Source: Streptomyces roseochromogenus subsp. oscitans DS 12.976 (GTDB taxonomy: Bacteria; Actinomycetota; Actinomycetes; Streptomycetales; Streptomycetaceae). Taken from it: DNA of 64,000 nucleotides. Positions within the stretch are counted from its first letter, which is position 1; the number at the start of each line of letters is the position of its first letter. Below the pieces are notes generated by a model. It saw nothing but the letters and a program-made list of their open reading frames with translations. It had not been told where the DNA came from and did no database searches. This document shows, piece by piece, positions 18,803-27,697 of this stretch. The stretch is from contig NZ_CM002285.1 in the NCBI RefSeq assembly GCF_000497445.1, positions 1,774,200-1,838,199 on the forward strand, in the 5' to 3' direction. The translations under genes were made by a program, and so were the position numbers.

Positions 18803-19708
18803 ATGAGCGATCCATACGACTCTCGTATTGCCATCACTGGGCGCGACGACTCGAACGAGGCCGTTGTGACAGCCGTACGACAGCTCTCCCGCAGCACGGT
18901 GTGGACGCTGCAGGGCAAGGTGCCGTTCGACTTCGCCGCCCACCACCCCCAGGGCATCACCCGCGGTCACGACCATCGACTCTACGTGTCGACTGCGGAG
19001 ATCGTCGAAGCAACAAGGCCGTACGACAGGCCCGTGGACGGCTACGACCGCACGCCTGGTCGTGGCGTCGGGCATGTGTTCGTCACGGACAGCGAGGGCG
19101 CGGCGCTGGGGCACGTCACGGTGGGCGAGGACACGGTCTACCACCCCGGCGGCATCGACTTCGACGGTGAATCCCTCTGGGTCCCGACCGCGGAGTACCG
19201 GCCCGACTCCCGTTCCATCGTCTACCGCGTGGACCCCGACACTCTGGCCGTTACCGAGGCGTTCCGCTTCGACGACCACATCGGGGGCATCGTCCGCGAC
19301 CGCGAGACCGGCCTGCTGCATGCCGTGACGTGGGGATCCCGGCGGCTGCTCACCTTCACCACCGAAGGGCGGCTCGTCCACCGGGTCGACAACAAGAGCC
19401 ACTTCGTCGACTACCAGACCTGCGTCACGGCCGGCGGCGGCCACATGGTGTGCACCGGCATCGCCGAGTACCCGCTGGCGGGTACCGGCGTCTTCAGTCT
19501 CGGCGGTATCGCTGTCGTCGACACCGAGTCGGGCCGGATCGAGCACGAGGCTCCGGTGACCACCCTGTCTCCTGCCGGCCGCGTCGTCACTTACAACGCG
19601 GTCCATCTGGAGATCGACGGGAGCACCCTGCGGATGTTCGCCGCACCGGACGACGGCGAAGCGGCGGGTGGCTCCCATCTGCTCACGCTTGAGACACCAC
19701 TTGCCTGA
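18803..19708 (+). CDS. Beta-propeller-like protein of unknown function (DUF6454-like)
   Basis: A 301-residue soluble protein with repeated strand patterns of a propeller (GITRGHDHRLYVST, YHPGGIDFDGESLWVP, GIVRDRETGLLHAVTWGSR, GIAVVDTESGRIEHE). The HPGGIDFDG motif resembles a SMP-30/gluconolactonase-like metal site, but spacing does not let me name that family. No signal peptide. It starts 58 bp after the remnant block. Function unknown. Confidence 0.75.
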   Translation: MSDPYDSRIAITGRDDSNEAVVTAVRQLSRSTVWTLQGKVPFDFAAHHPQGITRGHDHRLYVSTAEIVEATRPYDRPVDGYDRTPGRGVGHVFVTDSEGAALGHVTVGEDTVYHPGGIDFDGESLWVPTAEYRPDSRSIVYRVDPDTLAVTEAFRFDDHIGGIVRDRETGLLHAVTWGSRRLLTFTTEGRLVHRVDNKSHFVDYQTCVTAGGGHMVCTGIAEYPLAGTGVFSLGGIAVVDTESGRIEHEAPVTTLSPAGRVVTYNAVHLEIDGSTLRMFAAPDDGEAAGGSHLLTLETPLA

Positions 19709-19726
19709 CCCGTCGGGCCTCGCTGG

Positions 19727-20314
19727 TCAGGCGCGTACCGCCAGGAAGTAGCGCCCGCGGTACATCAGTTCACCGTCCAGTTCCATGCTCAGGCTTTCGG
19801 GGGTGAAGCGGCGCCGGAAGATCGGGTAGGTGGTCCCGTCGACGGTCCGCAGCTCCGTCTGCTCCTCGTGCAGGTCGCCGTCACTGCGCAGGTCGATCAC
19901 GATCAGCTCGCGGGCCGTACGCCGCGCTTCGGCGAGGAAGACGGCCCGCTCAGGCGGTCTGAGCAGCCCGTAGAAGTTGCCCGTGACGATGCGGTCCAGG
20001 CCGCCTGTGGCAAAGGGCAGCGGCGGAAACAGTGCCCGCACCAGCCGGGCCCGCGGCACCCGGGCGCGCGTCAACTCCAGCATCTCCGCGCTCTGGTCCA
20101 GGGCGACGATGTCGCCGCGCAGGAACTGGGTCCACACGCCCGTTCCGCAGGCGACATCCGCCGCCCTCCCCTCCGGCAGGGTATTGAGCAGCTTCCCGAT
20201 CTCCGCCGTCTCCCGGTCCAGCCCGGCGTTCACCACCTCGTCCCCGCGATAGCTGGTCTCGTCGTAGACCGGGGCGCGATGCCGGTAGTACTGCTCCCGC
20301 ACTAAGTCACGCAT
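19727..20314 (-). CDS. SAM-dependent class I methyltransferase
   Basis: A 195-residue methyltransferase with motif I ADVACGTGVWTQFL, an acidic end of strand 2 (VALDQSAEML) and motif II/III GLDRIVTGNFYGLL. It is short, with little substrate-binding domain. It converges with the preceding propeller gene and lies 290 bp from the isoprenoid locus, oriented away from it. A role in tailoring that product is possible but not shown by the sequence. Confidence 0.85.
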   Translation of the reverse strand: MRDLVREQYYRHRAPVYDETSYRGDEVVNAGLDRETAEIGKLLNTLPEGRAADVACGTGVWTQFLRGDIVALDQSAEMLELTRARVPRARLVRALFPPLPFATGGLDRIVTGNFYGLLRPPERAVFLAEARRTARELIVIDLRSDGDLHEEQTELRTVDGTTYPIFRRRFTPESLSMELDGELMYRGRYFLAVRA

Positions 20315-20604
20315 GGCGCGAGAGCTACCCCCGAGTGAACACAGCGCAAACCGCGAGCCGTTACCCCAGGATTGGAATCAGCCGACTCCGCTGGTCCGTG
20401 CGCGGGCAACCTGTGGCACCGGGGAAGGCCCGCCGACCGCTGGAGCTGTCTGACCTGCGGCCGGGCTCAGATCGCAAACCCGTTCATGTGATCACTCGAT
20501 GCGGTAATGCGGGCAAAGCGGAGTGATCGCGCAGTCATCCTGTGATCAGCAGCGCCGCGAGCCGGCGTGTGCCGCATCCGACCGACAACACAGGGGGAAT
20601 CGGT

Positions 20605-20889
20605 ATGACATCTGCTCCGCATAGCGGCCGGGGTCTGGAAGAGCAGGCGGTGCTACTCGTCGCGGGTCTGGCGGACTTGGCGGTGAGCGCCGTAGGCTCG
20701 GCCGCCGGAACCGTGCAGCAACTGCTGCGCCGGTCTGACGGGCCCGAACTCGCACGGGATGCGCAGCAGGACCTGATGGCCCGCGGCCGTATCGCCCTGG
20801 ATCGCGCCGCATCTGCTCCCCCGGCCCACCTGGAGGTGCTGGCCCAGAACGCCGTAGCCCGGCAGTCGGCGTCCGGCAGCGATGTCTGA
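20605..20889 (+). CDS. Small protein translationally coupled to polyprenyl synthase
   Basis: 94 residues, with a hydrophobic, Ala/Val/Leu-rich helix (AVLLVAGLADLAVSAVGSAA) and a charged second half. AGGGGG lies 8 nt before the ATG at 20605. Its stop overlaps the start of the polyprenyl synthase frame by 8 bp, so the two are almost certainly co-translated. No family recognised; it may be a small subunit or membrane tether for the synthase. Confidence 0.7.
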   Translation: MTSAPHSGRGLEEQAVLLVAGLADLAVSAVGSAAGTVQQLLRRSDGPELARDAQQDLMARGRIALDRAASAPPAHLEVLAQNAVARQSASGSDV

Positions 20890-21935
20890 CCGCTGGGATC
20901 CGGCCGGATTCAAAGACCGTATCGACGCCCTTCTGGCCGACTTCCTGGCAGGCGAAGCCGAACAGCTTCTCGCGATCGACGACGCTCTGGAGCCGGTCGC
21001 CGATCAGTTGCAGGCGGCCGCGCGGCACGGCAAGCGGCTGAGGGCGGCTTTCTGCTACTGGGGGTGGCGTGCGGCCGGCCAGCCGGACAACGATGCCCTG
21101 ATGCGTGCGGCTGCCTCCATGGAGCTCGTCCATGCCGCGGCGATCGTCCACGACGACATCATCGACGGCAGCCCACTGCGTCATCACCTACCCACCGTTC
21201 ACATCGCCCTGCAGGCCCCCCCTCGCCGGGCGTCCGCAGGCACGCGCCGCCGCCCGGTCGCTGGCCATGCTGGTCGGGGACCACCTGATGGCGCTGGCCG
21301 GGCAGCTGTTCGCCACCAGCGGCCTGCCCGCCGCCTACCTGGCCAGGGCCCGGCCGATGTGGGCGGAACTCGCGCGGGAACTGATCGCGGGCGAATGCCT
21401 GGAGATCCTGACCACGGGCGCCCACCCGGACCCGGACGTGTCGATGAAAGTCGTGCGATACAAGACGGCCAAGTACACCGTCGAGCAGCCCCTGCTCATC
21501 GGTGCCCTGCTCGCGGGCGCCTCCCCGCAACTGCGGGCCACCTTGTCCGCGTACGGGCTTCCGCTGGGGGAGGCATTCCAGCTGCGCGACGACCTGCTGG
21601 GCCTGTTCGGCGAACCGGAGCGCACGGGCAAGGCCGGCCTGGACGACATCCGCGGCCGCCGACCCACCGCCCTGCTGGCCAAGACCTGGCAGGCCGCCCT
21701 TCCCGCACAGCGTGAGCAGCTTGCCGGCGTGCTGGGACGCCGTGACCTCAACGAGAAGCACCTTCGGGACGTACGCGAGCTGATGGTCACGCTCAAGGCC
21801 CCGGAACAAGTGGAAAACATGATCGCCTCCCGGGTGCAGGAAGCCGTCGGTCACCTGGGCGGGCTCGACACGTCTCAGCAAGCGCGGCGGGCCCTGACCG
21901 CCCTCGCCCACTCCGCCACCGACCGCCGCAACTGA
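20882..21935 (+). pseudogene. Polyprenyl diphosphate synthase with a frameshift in a C7 run
   Basis: Two frames join to give one trans-isoprenyl diphosphate synthase of ~350 residues. Frame 2 supplies residues 1-111, including KRLRAAFCYWGWRA and the first Asp-rich motif VHDDIIDGS; frame 3 supplies the rest, including LVGDHLMALAGQLF, the KTAKYTVEQPLLIG lysine motif and the second Asp-rich motif FQLRDDLLGLFGEPE with TGKAG. The switch lies at seven Cs at 21216-21222; six Cs would restore the frame. Such enzymes condense IPP units into C10-C20 or longer prenyl diphosphates. All motifs are otherwise intact, so this is either a very recent lesion or a sequencing error. Confidence 0.88.
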
Positions 21936-22026
21936 CCCGCTCCGCGAAACGGCCACCGCACACCACCGCACGCCACCGTGCAGCCTGTCGAGAAGGACTG
22001 CTGACACGACCTACACCGAAGCCTCG

Positions 22027-23169
22027 ATGAACGCCCTGCGCCAGTCGGGCGACGAACTCGCCGACGCCGTCGTGGCCACACTGTTCGAGCGGGGGGAGGT
22101 CGGCAAGTTCAACACCCTGATGCGCTACGTCTCCACCGCCGGCTCACCCCTGCCCGACGGACTGCCCGAGGTCGCCCGCGAGTACCTCCGGACCACCAGC
22201 GTGCCCCCGTCCTGGGTGGACTGGGGCGAGATGGAGAAGGCCCGGCTGTTCTTCATCGACAACAACGTGCACATCTCCACCGCTCTGTCCTTCGCCTCCA
22301 TGCCCGCCTGCTACGTCGTGCCGCACGTCGCGAAGCTGCTGTCCGCCACGCACGGGCTGAACTACCCGTCCAAACGGATGGCAGAGACCGGCCAGTTCAC
22401 CGTCTACCTGATGCAGCCCGACGCCTTTGAAGCAGGCAGCCGCTTCATCCCCGCCGCGCAGAAGGTCCGCCTCCTGCACGCCTCCATCCGCCACCACCTC
22501 AAGCGCGAGAACCGCTGGGACACCGAGGCCATGGGGACGCCGATCTGCCAGGAGGACATGATCGGCGGGCAGATGTTGTTCTCCCTCCTCGTCCTGGACA
22601 GCCTGCACCGGCTCGGAATCCACATGTCCACCGAAGGCGCCGAAGCGTACTTCTACGCATGGCGCGTGGTCGGCGCCATCCTCGGGGTCGACCAGGACGC
22701 CGTACCCAAAACCCTGGAAGAGGCCCGGCAGTTCCTCGACCTGTACATGATCCGCCACATGGGCCCTTCGGAAGAGGGCGCCCATCTGACCCGACAGCTG
22801 ATCGACCTCTACGAGGAGGTCGTCCCCGGCACCTTCTTCGACCCCATCGTCTCCGCCCTCCTCCGCTATCTCGTCGGCGACACCTGCGCCGACTGGCTCC
22901 AAGTCCCCCGCACCGCCTGGGACACCGTGGTCAAGATCGTGCCCAGCCTGCTCGGCGTACTGGAGACCATCGAGGACAGCTCACCGCTGGGCGCCTGGGC
23001 CCTGGACCGCCTCGGCCACCTCACCACCGTCTTCGAGCTGTCCTCCCTCACCCGCGGCCGCGTCATGCACTACGCCATCCCCGAACAGTTGAAGAAGGAC
23101 TTCGGTGTCAGCGGCACCGTGCCCCGCACCCACCGCTGGACTCCTCCCGCACCCACCGTCGCATGCTGA
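22027..23169 (+). CDS. MpaB-like oxygenase (rubber oxygenase / DUF2236 family)
   Basis: A 380-residue protein of the b-type-haem oxygenase family that includes latex-clearing protein and fungal MpaB, enzymes that cleave prenyl chains oxidatively. Visible family features: RLLHASIRHHL with the haem-side histidines, GGQMLFSLLVLDSL and YMIRHMGPSEEGAHLT. It follows the polyprenyl synthase by 91 bp, so an isoprenoid substrate is likely. ATG at 22027 has no ribosome site, whereas GAGAAGGA sits 8 nt before an in-frame ACG at 22006; ACG may be a mutated ATG, giving an original start MTYTEASMNAL. If so, expression now depends on a weak internal start. Confidence 0.85.
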   Translation: MNALRQSGDELADAVVATLFERGEVGKFNTLMRYVSTAGSPLPDGLPEVAREYLRTTSVPPSWVDWGEMEKARLFFIDNNVHISTALSFASMPACYVVPHVAKLLSATHGLNYPSKRMAETGQFTVYLMQPDAFEAGSRFIPAAQKVRLLHASIRHHLKRENRWDTEAMGTPICQEDMIGGQMLFSLLVLDSLHRLGIHMSTEGAEAYFYAWRVVGAILGVDQDAVPKTLEEARQFLDLYMIRHMGPSEEGAHLTRQLIDLYEEVVPGTFFDPIVSALLRYLVGDTCADWLQVPRTAWDTVVKIVPSLLGVLETIEDSSPLGAWALDRLGHLTTVFELSSLTRGRVMHYAIPEQLKKDFGVSGTVPRTHRWTPPAPTVAC

Positions 23170-23573
23170 CGGCGCCGCTGCAGAAGGCAAGCACACGACC
23201 AGCCGACCCCGCACCGGAGAGGCGCCCCGGCCAGAACGCAGCCAGCACACATGAGGCCGGGAACCTCGTGAACATGTGAGAACTACGGAGGTGGTTTCCC
23301 GGGCCAGTCACCCCTAAGCGGCTTTCGCATAGGTCTCAACCCCAAAGAGGTGCTCAGTTGGTCTCGGGCTCCGCTTTGGGGGGCCGTGTTCTCGGAGGCG
23401 GCGCGGGCACGCGGACGATCTTCTGTCAGGAATTATCGCATGAATAGGAAGTAGCACCATTACAGGTATTTCCCGCCAAATGATGCGCTTCGCCGTCCTG
23501 TCAGTTGCGCGGCGGCTACGGTGATCACCGGTCATCGCACCACTTCATAACCGCTGCCCCGAAGGAGCGCTGA
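23170..23573. other. Intergenic with a third short copy of the remnant block
   Basis: No gene recognised. GTTCTCGGAGGCGGCGCGGG near 23390-23409 is identical to the right end of the remnant block at 18524-18745. An AT-rich patch (23430-23520) precedes the next gene and may hold its promoter. Confidence 0.5.
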
Positions 23574-24005
23574 GTGCGCCGTAAACCCCGTATCGCTGGC
23601 CTGGTCGCTGCAGCTGTCGCTGTCCTGGCCGTGCCGCTCGTAGCCTCGCCCGCGCAGGCCGACACCGTCCGGGCGAAGCCGTATTACGAATCCGGCAATT
23701 ACGCCGTGCAGTTCCTCGGTACCGTCAGCTCCGACGGCGCCGGCAAGTACCGGATCCAAGGTACGCTCTACGCCACCTGCCCGAGCAGTATTGTTCCCCC
23801 CGAAGTCACACTGGGCTACGGCGCGAACAGCGGCGGATGGCACTACGAGACCTTCGCCTGTAACGGCGACAAGATCCCCGCGACCATCGACATCACCGGT
23901 GACCGGCCCAGCGGGGACAAGGTCGATCTGATCGTCGGCGCCGCCGGAGGAATCCTGCACACGTGGGGGTACGGCAAGAAGGTCATCGTCGACCCCGGCG
24001 TCTGA
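23574..24005 (+). CDS. Small exported protein of unknown function
   Basis: 143 residues with a strong Sec signal peptide cleaved after ASPAQA. The mature ~115 residues contain two cysteines (TCPSS, FACNGD), enough for one disulfide, and are rich in Gly, Tyr and Ile in a beta-like pattern. GTG start at 23574 has GAAGGAG 7 nt upstream. A hairpin terminator follows. I do not recognise the family; small secreted beta proteins of this kind are common in Streptomyces. Confidence 0.8.
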   Translation: MRRKPRIAGLVAAAVAVLAVPLVASPAQADTVRAKPYYESGNYAVQFLGTVSSDGAGKYRIQGTLYATCPSSIVPPEVTLGYGANSGGWHYETFACNGDKIPATIDITGDRPSGDKVDLIVGAAGGILHTWGYGKKVIVDPGV

Positions 24006-24021
24006 TCTCCGGCCGTACGAA

Positions 24022-24051
24022 GCCCCCGCTGGAGCACCTTCCGGCGGGGGC
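24022..24051 (+). terminator. Rho-independent-type hairpin after the exported protein gene
   Basis: GCCCCCGC (24022-24029) pairs perfectly with GCGGGGGC (24044-24051) 17 bp after the stop codon. There is no strong T run, as usual in Streptomyces. Confidence 0.8.
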
Positions 24052-24147
24052 CTTCCGCATGGAGGTGCCGACGGCGCTGGTTGTTGCAGCCCTTCCCCTG
24101 ACAGGTGTGCCTCGGGCGTCCCTCCTGGGGTGTGGGGACCCAACGAA

Positions 24148-24362
24148 TTACTGCTCTGGCCTGGGATTTATCGCCCAGTGCGGGGTCCTAGTCGGTCGGA
24201 CGTCTCGTCCGGGGCCGTTTGCGTGAGCGGTGCGTGAATGGACGGGGAGTTGTCTCCCTGCCATCGTCCGACGGATCAGCATCATCCGGTACGGACTCCG
24301 GACCGGGCTTCTCGGCGTCATCGGGCTCCGGCTCCGCTTCAAGAGCGGGTGCCGGGGTGCGC
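24148..24362. repeat. Post-tRNA remnant block, copy 2
   Basis: Related throughout to 18524-18745, including the ATTACTGCTCTG start and a weaker form of the hairpin (CTGGG/CCCAG). On the minus strand it carries a better preserved protein end: EKPGPESVPDDADPSDDGRE followed by a basic tail HRSRKRPRTRRPTD and a stop. The pair brackets the isoprenoid locus (18.7-24.1 kb), as duplicated flanks of an inserted segment would, though divergence is too high for a recent insertion. Confidence 0.65.
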
Positions 24363-24377
24363 GGTTAGCGTGGCGGC

Positions 24378-24701
24378 ATGGCATACGACGAAGTGCTGGC
24401 GGAGCGGATCAAGGAACGGCTTGAGCCCTCGGGGGTGACCGCGAAGAAGATGTTCGGCGGGATCACCTTCCTTCTTCAGGGCAATGCGCTGGCCAATCTG
24501 TACGACGAGGGTCTGATGGTGCGGGTCGGGCCTGACGGGATGGACGAGGCGCTGTCCCGTCCCGGCACCAAGCAGCTGGTGTTCCGCGGCAAGGAGTAGA
24601 AGGGCTGGGTGGTCCTGGCGGAGGAGACCCTCGACGACGACGTGCTGGACGACTGGCTGAAGTGGGCCGTGGACGTCACAGCGGAACTCCCGCCCAAGTG
24701 A
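24378..24701 (+). pseudogene. TfoX N-terminal-domain protein with in-frame TAG
   Basis: A small TfoX/Sxy N-domain protein (MAYDEVLAERIKERLEP, KKMFGGITFLLQGN) of the type common in actinobacteria. The frame hits TAG at 24597-24599 after residue 73 but continues in the same frame as KGWVVLAEETLDDDVLDDWL to a TGA at 24699, which is the normal family end. A Met codon is the likely ancestral residue at the stop. Either a nonsense mutation or a sequence error; the 73-residue product would lack the last helix. Confidence 0.8.
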
Positions 24702-24732
24702 TCCGACCCGCCAGTCCACCTGCGTCCCAGCT

Positions 24733-24825
24733 GACCTCGTCACCTTCTACGACAGCATCGGCGACGTCACCTGGGCGGACGTCGGCGACGGCTACTTTCA
24801 CATCACCGTGAGACCAGGCATGTAG
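24733..24825 (+). pseudogene. Fragment resembling a SUKH/SMI1-KNR4 immunity protein
   Basis: A 30-codon open stretch ending in TAG reads LVTFYDSIGDVTWADVGDGY, a pattern I know from actinobacterial SMI1/KNR4-type proteins (W-x-D-V-G-x-G-Y-F). No start or upstream portion is present. If correct it is debris of a polymorphic-toxin immunity locus. Confidence 0.4.
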
Positions 24826-24855
24826 CTGGACCCACGGTGATCGCACCACAGTTCA

Positions 24856-25581
24856 TCAGGGCCGGCAGGACGGCCGGACGCTGAGCAGCTCGGTCCGCAG
24901 CACGGGCGTGCCGTCGACAGGCGCCGGGTCCTGCGTAGTTGGCTCGATGCCGCCAGCAGCGATCTTGTCGAGCGTCTTCAGGCCGGCGGTACCGACCGTG
25001 CCGAACACCGTGTAGTTCGGTCGCAGCGCGGAGTCTTCGTAGACGACGAAGAACTGCGAACCGTTCGTGTTCGGCCCGGCGTTGGCCATCGCCAGCACAC
25101 CGCGCCCGTAAAGGCGACGGACGCCGGTCGGATCGCTCGGTGCCGGCGGCAGGTCCACCGGCAGCTCGTCCTTGTACTCGTACCCCGGCCCACCCTCACC
25201 GGTGCCGGTCGGATCGCCACACTGCAGGACCTTCAGCGTCGGATACGCCGTCAGCCGATGGCACACCGTACGGTCGTAGAACCGGTGCCGCGCCAGGTGC
25301 ACGAAGCTCTGGACCGTGCACGGCGCCTTCGCCCGGTCCAGACGCAGCGGGAGCGGGCCCTGGCTGGTCGGGACAGCCATATCGACCGTGCCGTGGCTGG
25401 GGGTGTGCCGCGGATCGGGCGGGAGGGGAACCGGCCGCGCCGCCGGCTCGTCCGGGGTCTGGGTGTACTGGCAAGGACCGTGCGTGGTTCGCGGCGGGGC
25501 ATCGGAAGCGGAGGCGGCGGTGCTGCCCCCGGACACGACCAACTCTGTGGCCGCCAATGCGGTCATGAGAGCCCGGTTCAT
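24856..25581 (-). CDS. Exported cyclophilin-type peptidyl-prolyl isomerase
   Basis: A 241-residue cyclophilin with a signal region (MNRALMTALAATELVVSGGS). The cyclophilin core shows SFVHLARHRFYDRTVCHRL, VLAMANAGPNTNGSQFFVVY and the late LRPNYTVFGTV; the GSQFF segment carries the conserved active-site residues. It accelerates cis-trans isomerisation at Xaa-Pro outside the membrane, helping exported proteins to fold. GGAGGG lies 9 nt upstream of the ATG at 25581. Two long cysteine-bearing insertions relative to the minimal bacterial form are visible. Confidence 0.92.
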   Translation of the reverse strand: MNRALMTALAATELVVSGGSTAASASDAPPRTTHGPCQYTQTPDEPAARPVPLPPDPRHTPSHGTVDMAVPTSQGPLPLRLDRAKAPCTVQSFVHLARHRFYDRTVCHRLTAYPTLKVLQCGDPTGTGEGGPGYEYKDELPVDLPPAPSDPTGVRRLYGRGVLAMANAGPNTNGSQFFVVYEDSALRPNYTVFGTVGTAGLKTLDKIAAGGIEPTTQDPAPVDGTPVLRTELLSVRPSCRP

Positions 25582-25889
25582 CCTGCACACCCTCCAAAAG
25601 ATCGCCAGACTTCGGAGCGGTCGCAGTCTAGAGCGCGGCCCGGCGGGCGAGAACCCGCCCGCAAGCCACATCCGCGTCCCAGCCTTCGCCCCGCGGCAGC
25701 AGGCCACTTCCTTCGGATGCGGCACAGCGTCGGCTGGCCGATCAGGGCGTCCACCCGGTGCACGACGGATGCTCCCCGAACCCGGTCGAGCGGCCTCCCC
25801 AGTCCACGCAGTGGCCCTCACCGAACGCTGCGTGCGCGTGCGGTGATCTCACCGGGGTGCCGCTGTTGAGACTGACGGTGCCGCTGCCG

Positions 25890-26949
25890 TCATCTCGGGT
25901 CACTCTGGTGGAAGGCGTCGCCGGTCGGCCAGCGTTCCGGCAGACCGAGAGCGGTGTGGACGGAGCGAATCGCGGGCTGGCGCTCGACCTGGATCCCAGC
26001 CAGTTGCGCGGTTGCCCAGGTAGGGAAGATAGGGGCAGGCAGCGAGGCGGGATCCGGGCTTTGCCAGAGAACGGGAGTGTTTTTCGTCCAGGTCCAGGGT
26101 GCTGGGTTGTTCACGACGAGCACGCCGCTGACACGGCTGTGGGCATGGTCGTAGGTGGCAGTCCAGTAGCCATCGGGCTTTCGGCTGAAGGTCGATCCGC
26201 TGTCGTAGGCGTACTCGACCGTACTCCCGTACAGCGCTCTCTCGATGTCCTCATCTTCGGGGAAGTCGGCTGCATGGCCTACCGCCACGATGAACGGCAG
26301 CTCCAGGTCACCATACTTCCCACCCTTGTGTGTGACGGCGTCGAGCACTCGCTCCGATCCGTCCTCGACCGACCATGCCGAGAGGTAGACGCCGATTGTC
26401 CTGCTGGATGGATTGCCACGTTTGCCTGGGCTGCGGGGGATCACTTGAAACCTGAGGCACCAGCCAGCCTCTTGCCAAGTGTGACTGGGAAGCGGCACCT
26501 TGCGCTCATGGTCGGCGATGACCTGGTCGGGGTCCAAGCTTTCAAGCCATCGCGTCAGCCCGGACTTCAGCCGTCTCTGTGGCGGCGTTGCCGTACCGGC
26601 GCTGTGGAGTTCGCACGATACGAAGAAATTCGGACTCGGCCAAGCGATCGATGGCATCGCTCAACTGCGGTGGGAGCGAGTAAGACCCAGCGTCACGCTT
26701 CTGAGCCTTCCAGATCGCCTCGACGACGAACTGCTCGTTGCCGCGCGTAACCAAGAAGTCGGGCTTATAGCCACCCGTTCCCGTCTGCCGCTCAACCTCC
26801 ACGCTGCAACCTGAACCGAGCAACATCTGGTGCAGGTACAACTCCCACAGCGCGGAGTAGACGTTCGTGGCGGAGTTTCGATCCCGCAGTCGGCTGAGAA
26901 GGGCGGGTTGAGCCTGGTCAGGGAAGCGCGACCACCATTCGTTGATCAC
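25890..26949 (-). pseudogene. Frameshifted protein with a nuclease-like N-terminal segment
   Basis: Two minus frames join near 26625-26640. The upstream one (from ATG 26949) gives INEWWSRFPDQAQPALLSRL, YSALWELYLHQMLL and GYKPDFLVTRGNEQFVVEA; the downstream one continues FFVSCELHSAGTATPPQRRL, ERKVPLPSHTWQEAGWCL and WSVEDGSERVL to a stop at 25890, together ~350 residues. The PDF...VVEA spacing resembles a PD-(D/E)XK nuclease core, but the lysine is not where expected, so activity is doubtful. One base lost or gained explains the split. Base composition here is lower in GC than its neighbours, suggesting transfer. Confidence 0.6.
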
Positions 26950-27270
26950 GTCCCGAACCTGGTCCCGAAGAACTCGGCCTGTGGCTCGGCCGCCCGCTTC
27001 GGCGCCGCATCCGTCCGATTCCGGCTCGCGTATACACCCATGACAGACGATCGTAGGTCGCTCCGCGGGCCATTCTCATTCCATTTCCACTGCGTCCCGA
27101 CGACCGCAGGGCTCAACCGAGCCAGCCGTTCTCACACCTTCCGGGCCCCTGTTGAAGTGGCCGACCCGAGGAAGTGCCCACAGGCCGGTTTGGCCTCCAC
27201 CGGGGGCACAGGTGCGAGATGCACGAGGCTCAGATCAAGACCGGCCGGCCGGGGGGGATCGCCGGAGCGC
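26950..27270. other. Intergenic, no gene recognised
   Basis: No frame has both a credible start and family resemblance. A plus-strand stretch near 27060-27170 (GPFSFHFHCVPTTAG) has an amino-acid make-up that could be a gene remnant but I cannot place it. Confidence 0.4.
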
Positions 27271-27417
27271 TCAGCCCTCGATGTGATAGCGGCTCTGGGA
27301 CACGACGGCTTGGCGGATCTTGGTGGTGAAGTCGGCCGTACGGGCGATCCGGCCCACCCCGCCGACCTTGTTACGGCGCAGGACGCTCTTGAAGTTCTGC
27401 TCCAGCGTTCCTGCCAT
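27271..27417 (-). CDS. Short open frame, 48 residues
   Basis: Reads MAGTLEQNFKSVLRRNKVGG and ends SQSRYHIEG. It has a balanced, soluble, basic composition unlike the shadow frames around it, so it may be a real small gene or the tail of a larger lost one. No ribosome site of good quality precedes the ATG. Family not recognised. Confidence 0.35.
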   Translation of the reverse strand: MAGTLEQNFKSVLRRNKVGGVGRIARTADFTTKIRQAVVSQSRYHIEG

Positions 27418-27697
27418 TCGGATCATCAAGTCATCGCCTGAGCTGGTCGAGATCGAGGTTGAGGAGGTCCCGCGGCGACGGCTGCCCTAGCCGTGTGAGG
27501 GTGTAGGCAGGCAGGATCGACGATGATGCGTCGACAGGCACGGTCTTCCACCCGGATCACAGAGTGTCGAGAACTCCTCGACCTTGGAAGCCCGCGCCTG
27601 TCACGTTCCCGGAACCCGCCGAGCCGACAGATCATCACGGGCGGGATGCTCTGCGACCACGCCGAAGCCTGTGCACAACTCCACTTCGAGGCGCTGG
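27418..27697. other. Intergenic between fragments
   Basis: No gene recognised. GCCGAGCCGACAGATCATC near 27620 resembles GCCGAGCAGACAGATCGTC near 29673, a short repeated motif of unknown meaning. Confidence 0.35.

Noticed and set aside
20882..21935. Programmed frameshift at the C7 run
   Set aside because: No slippery heptamer of known type, stem-loop or upstream Shine-Dalgarno stimulates it; mutation or error is simpler.
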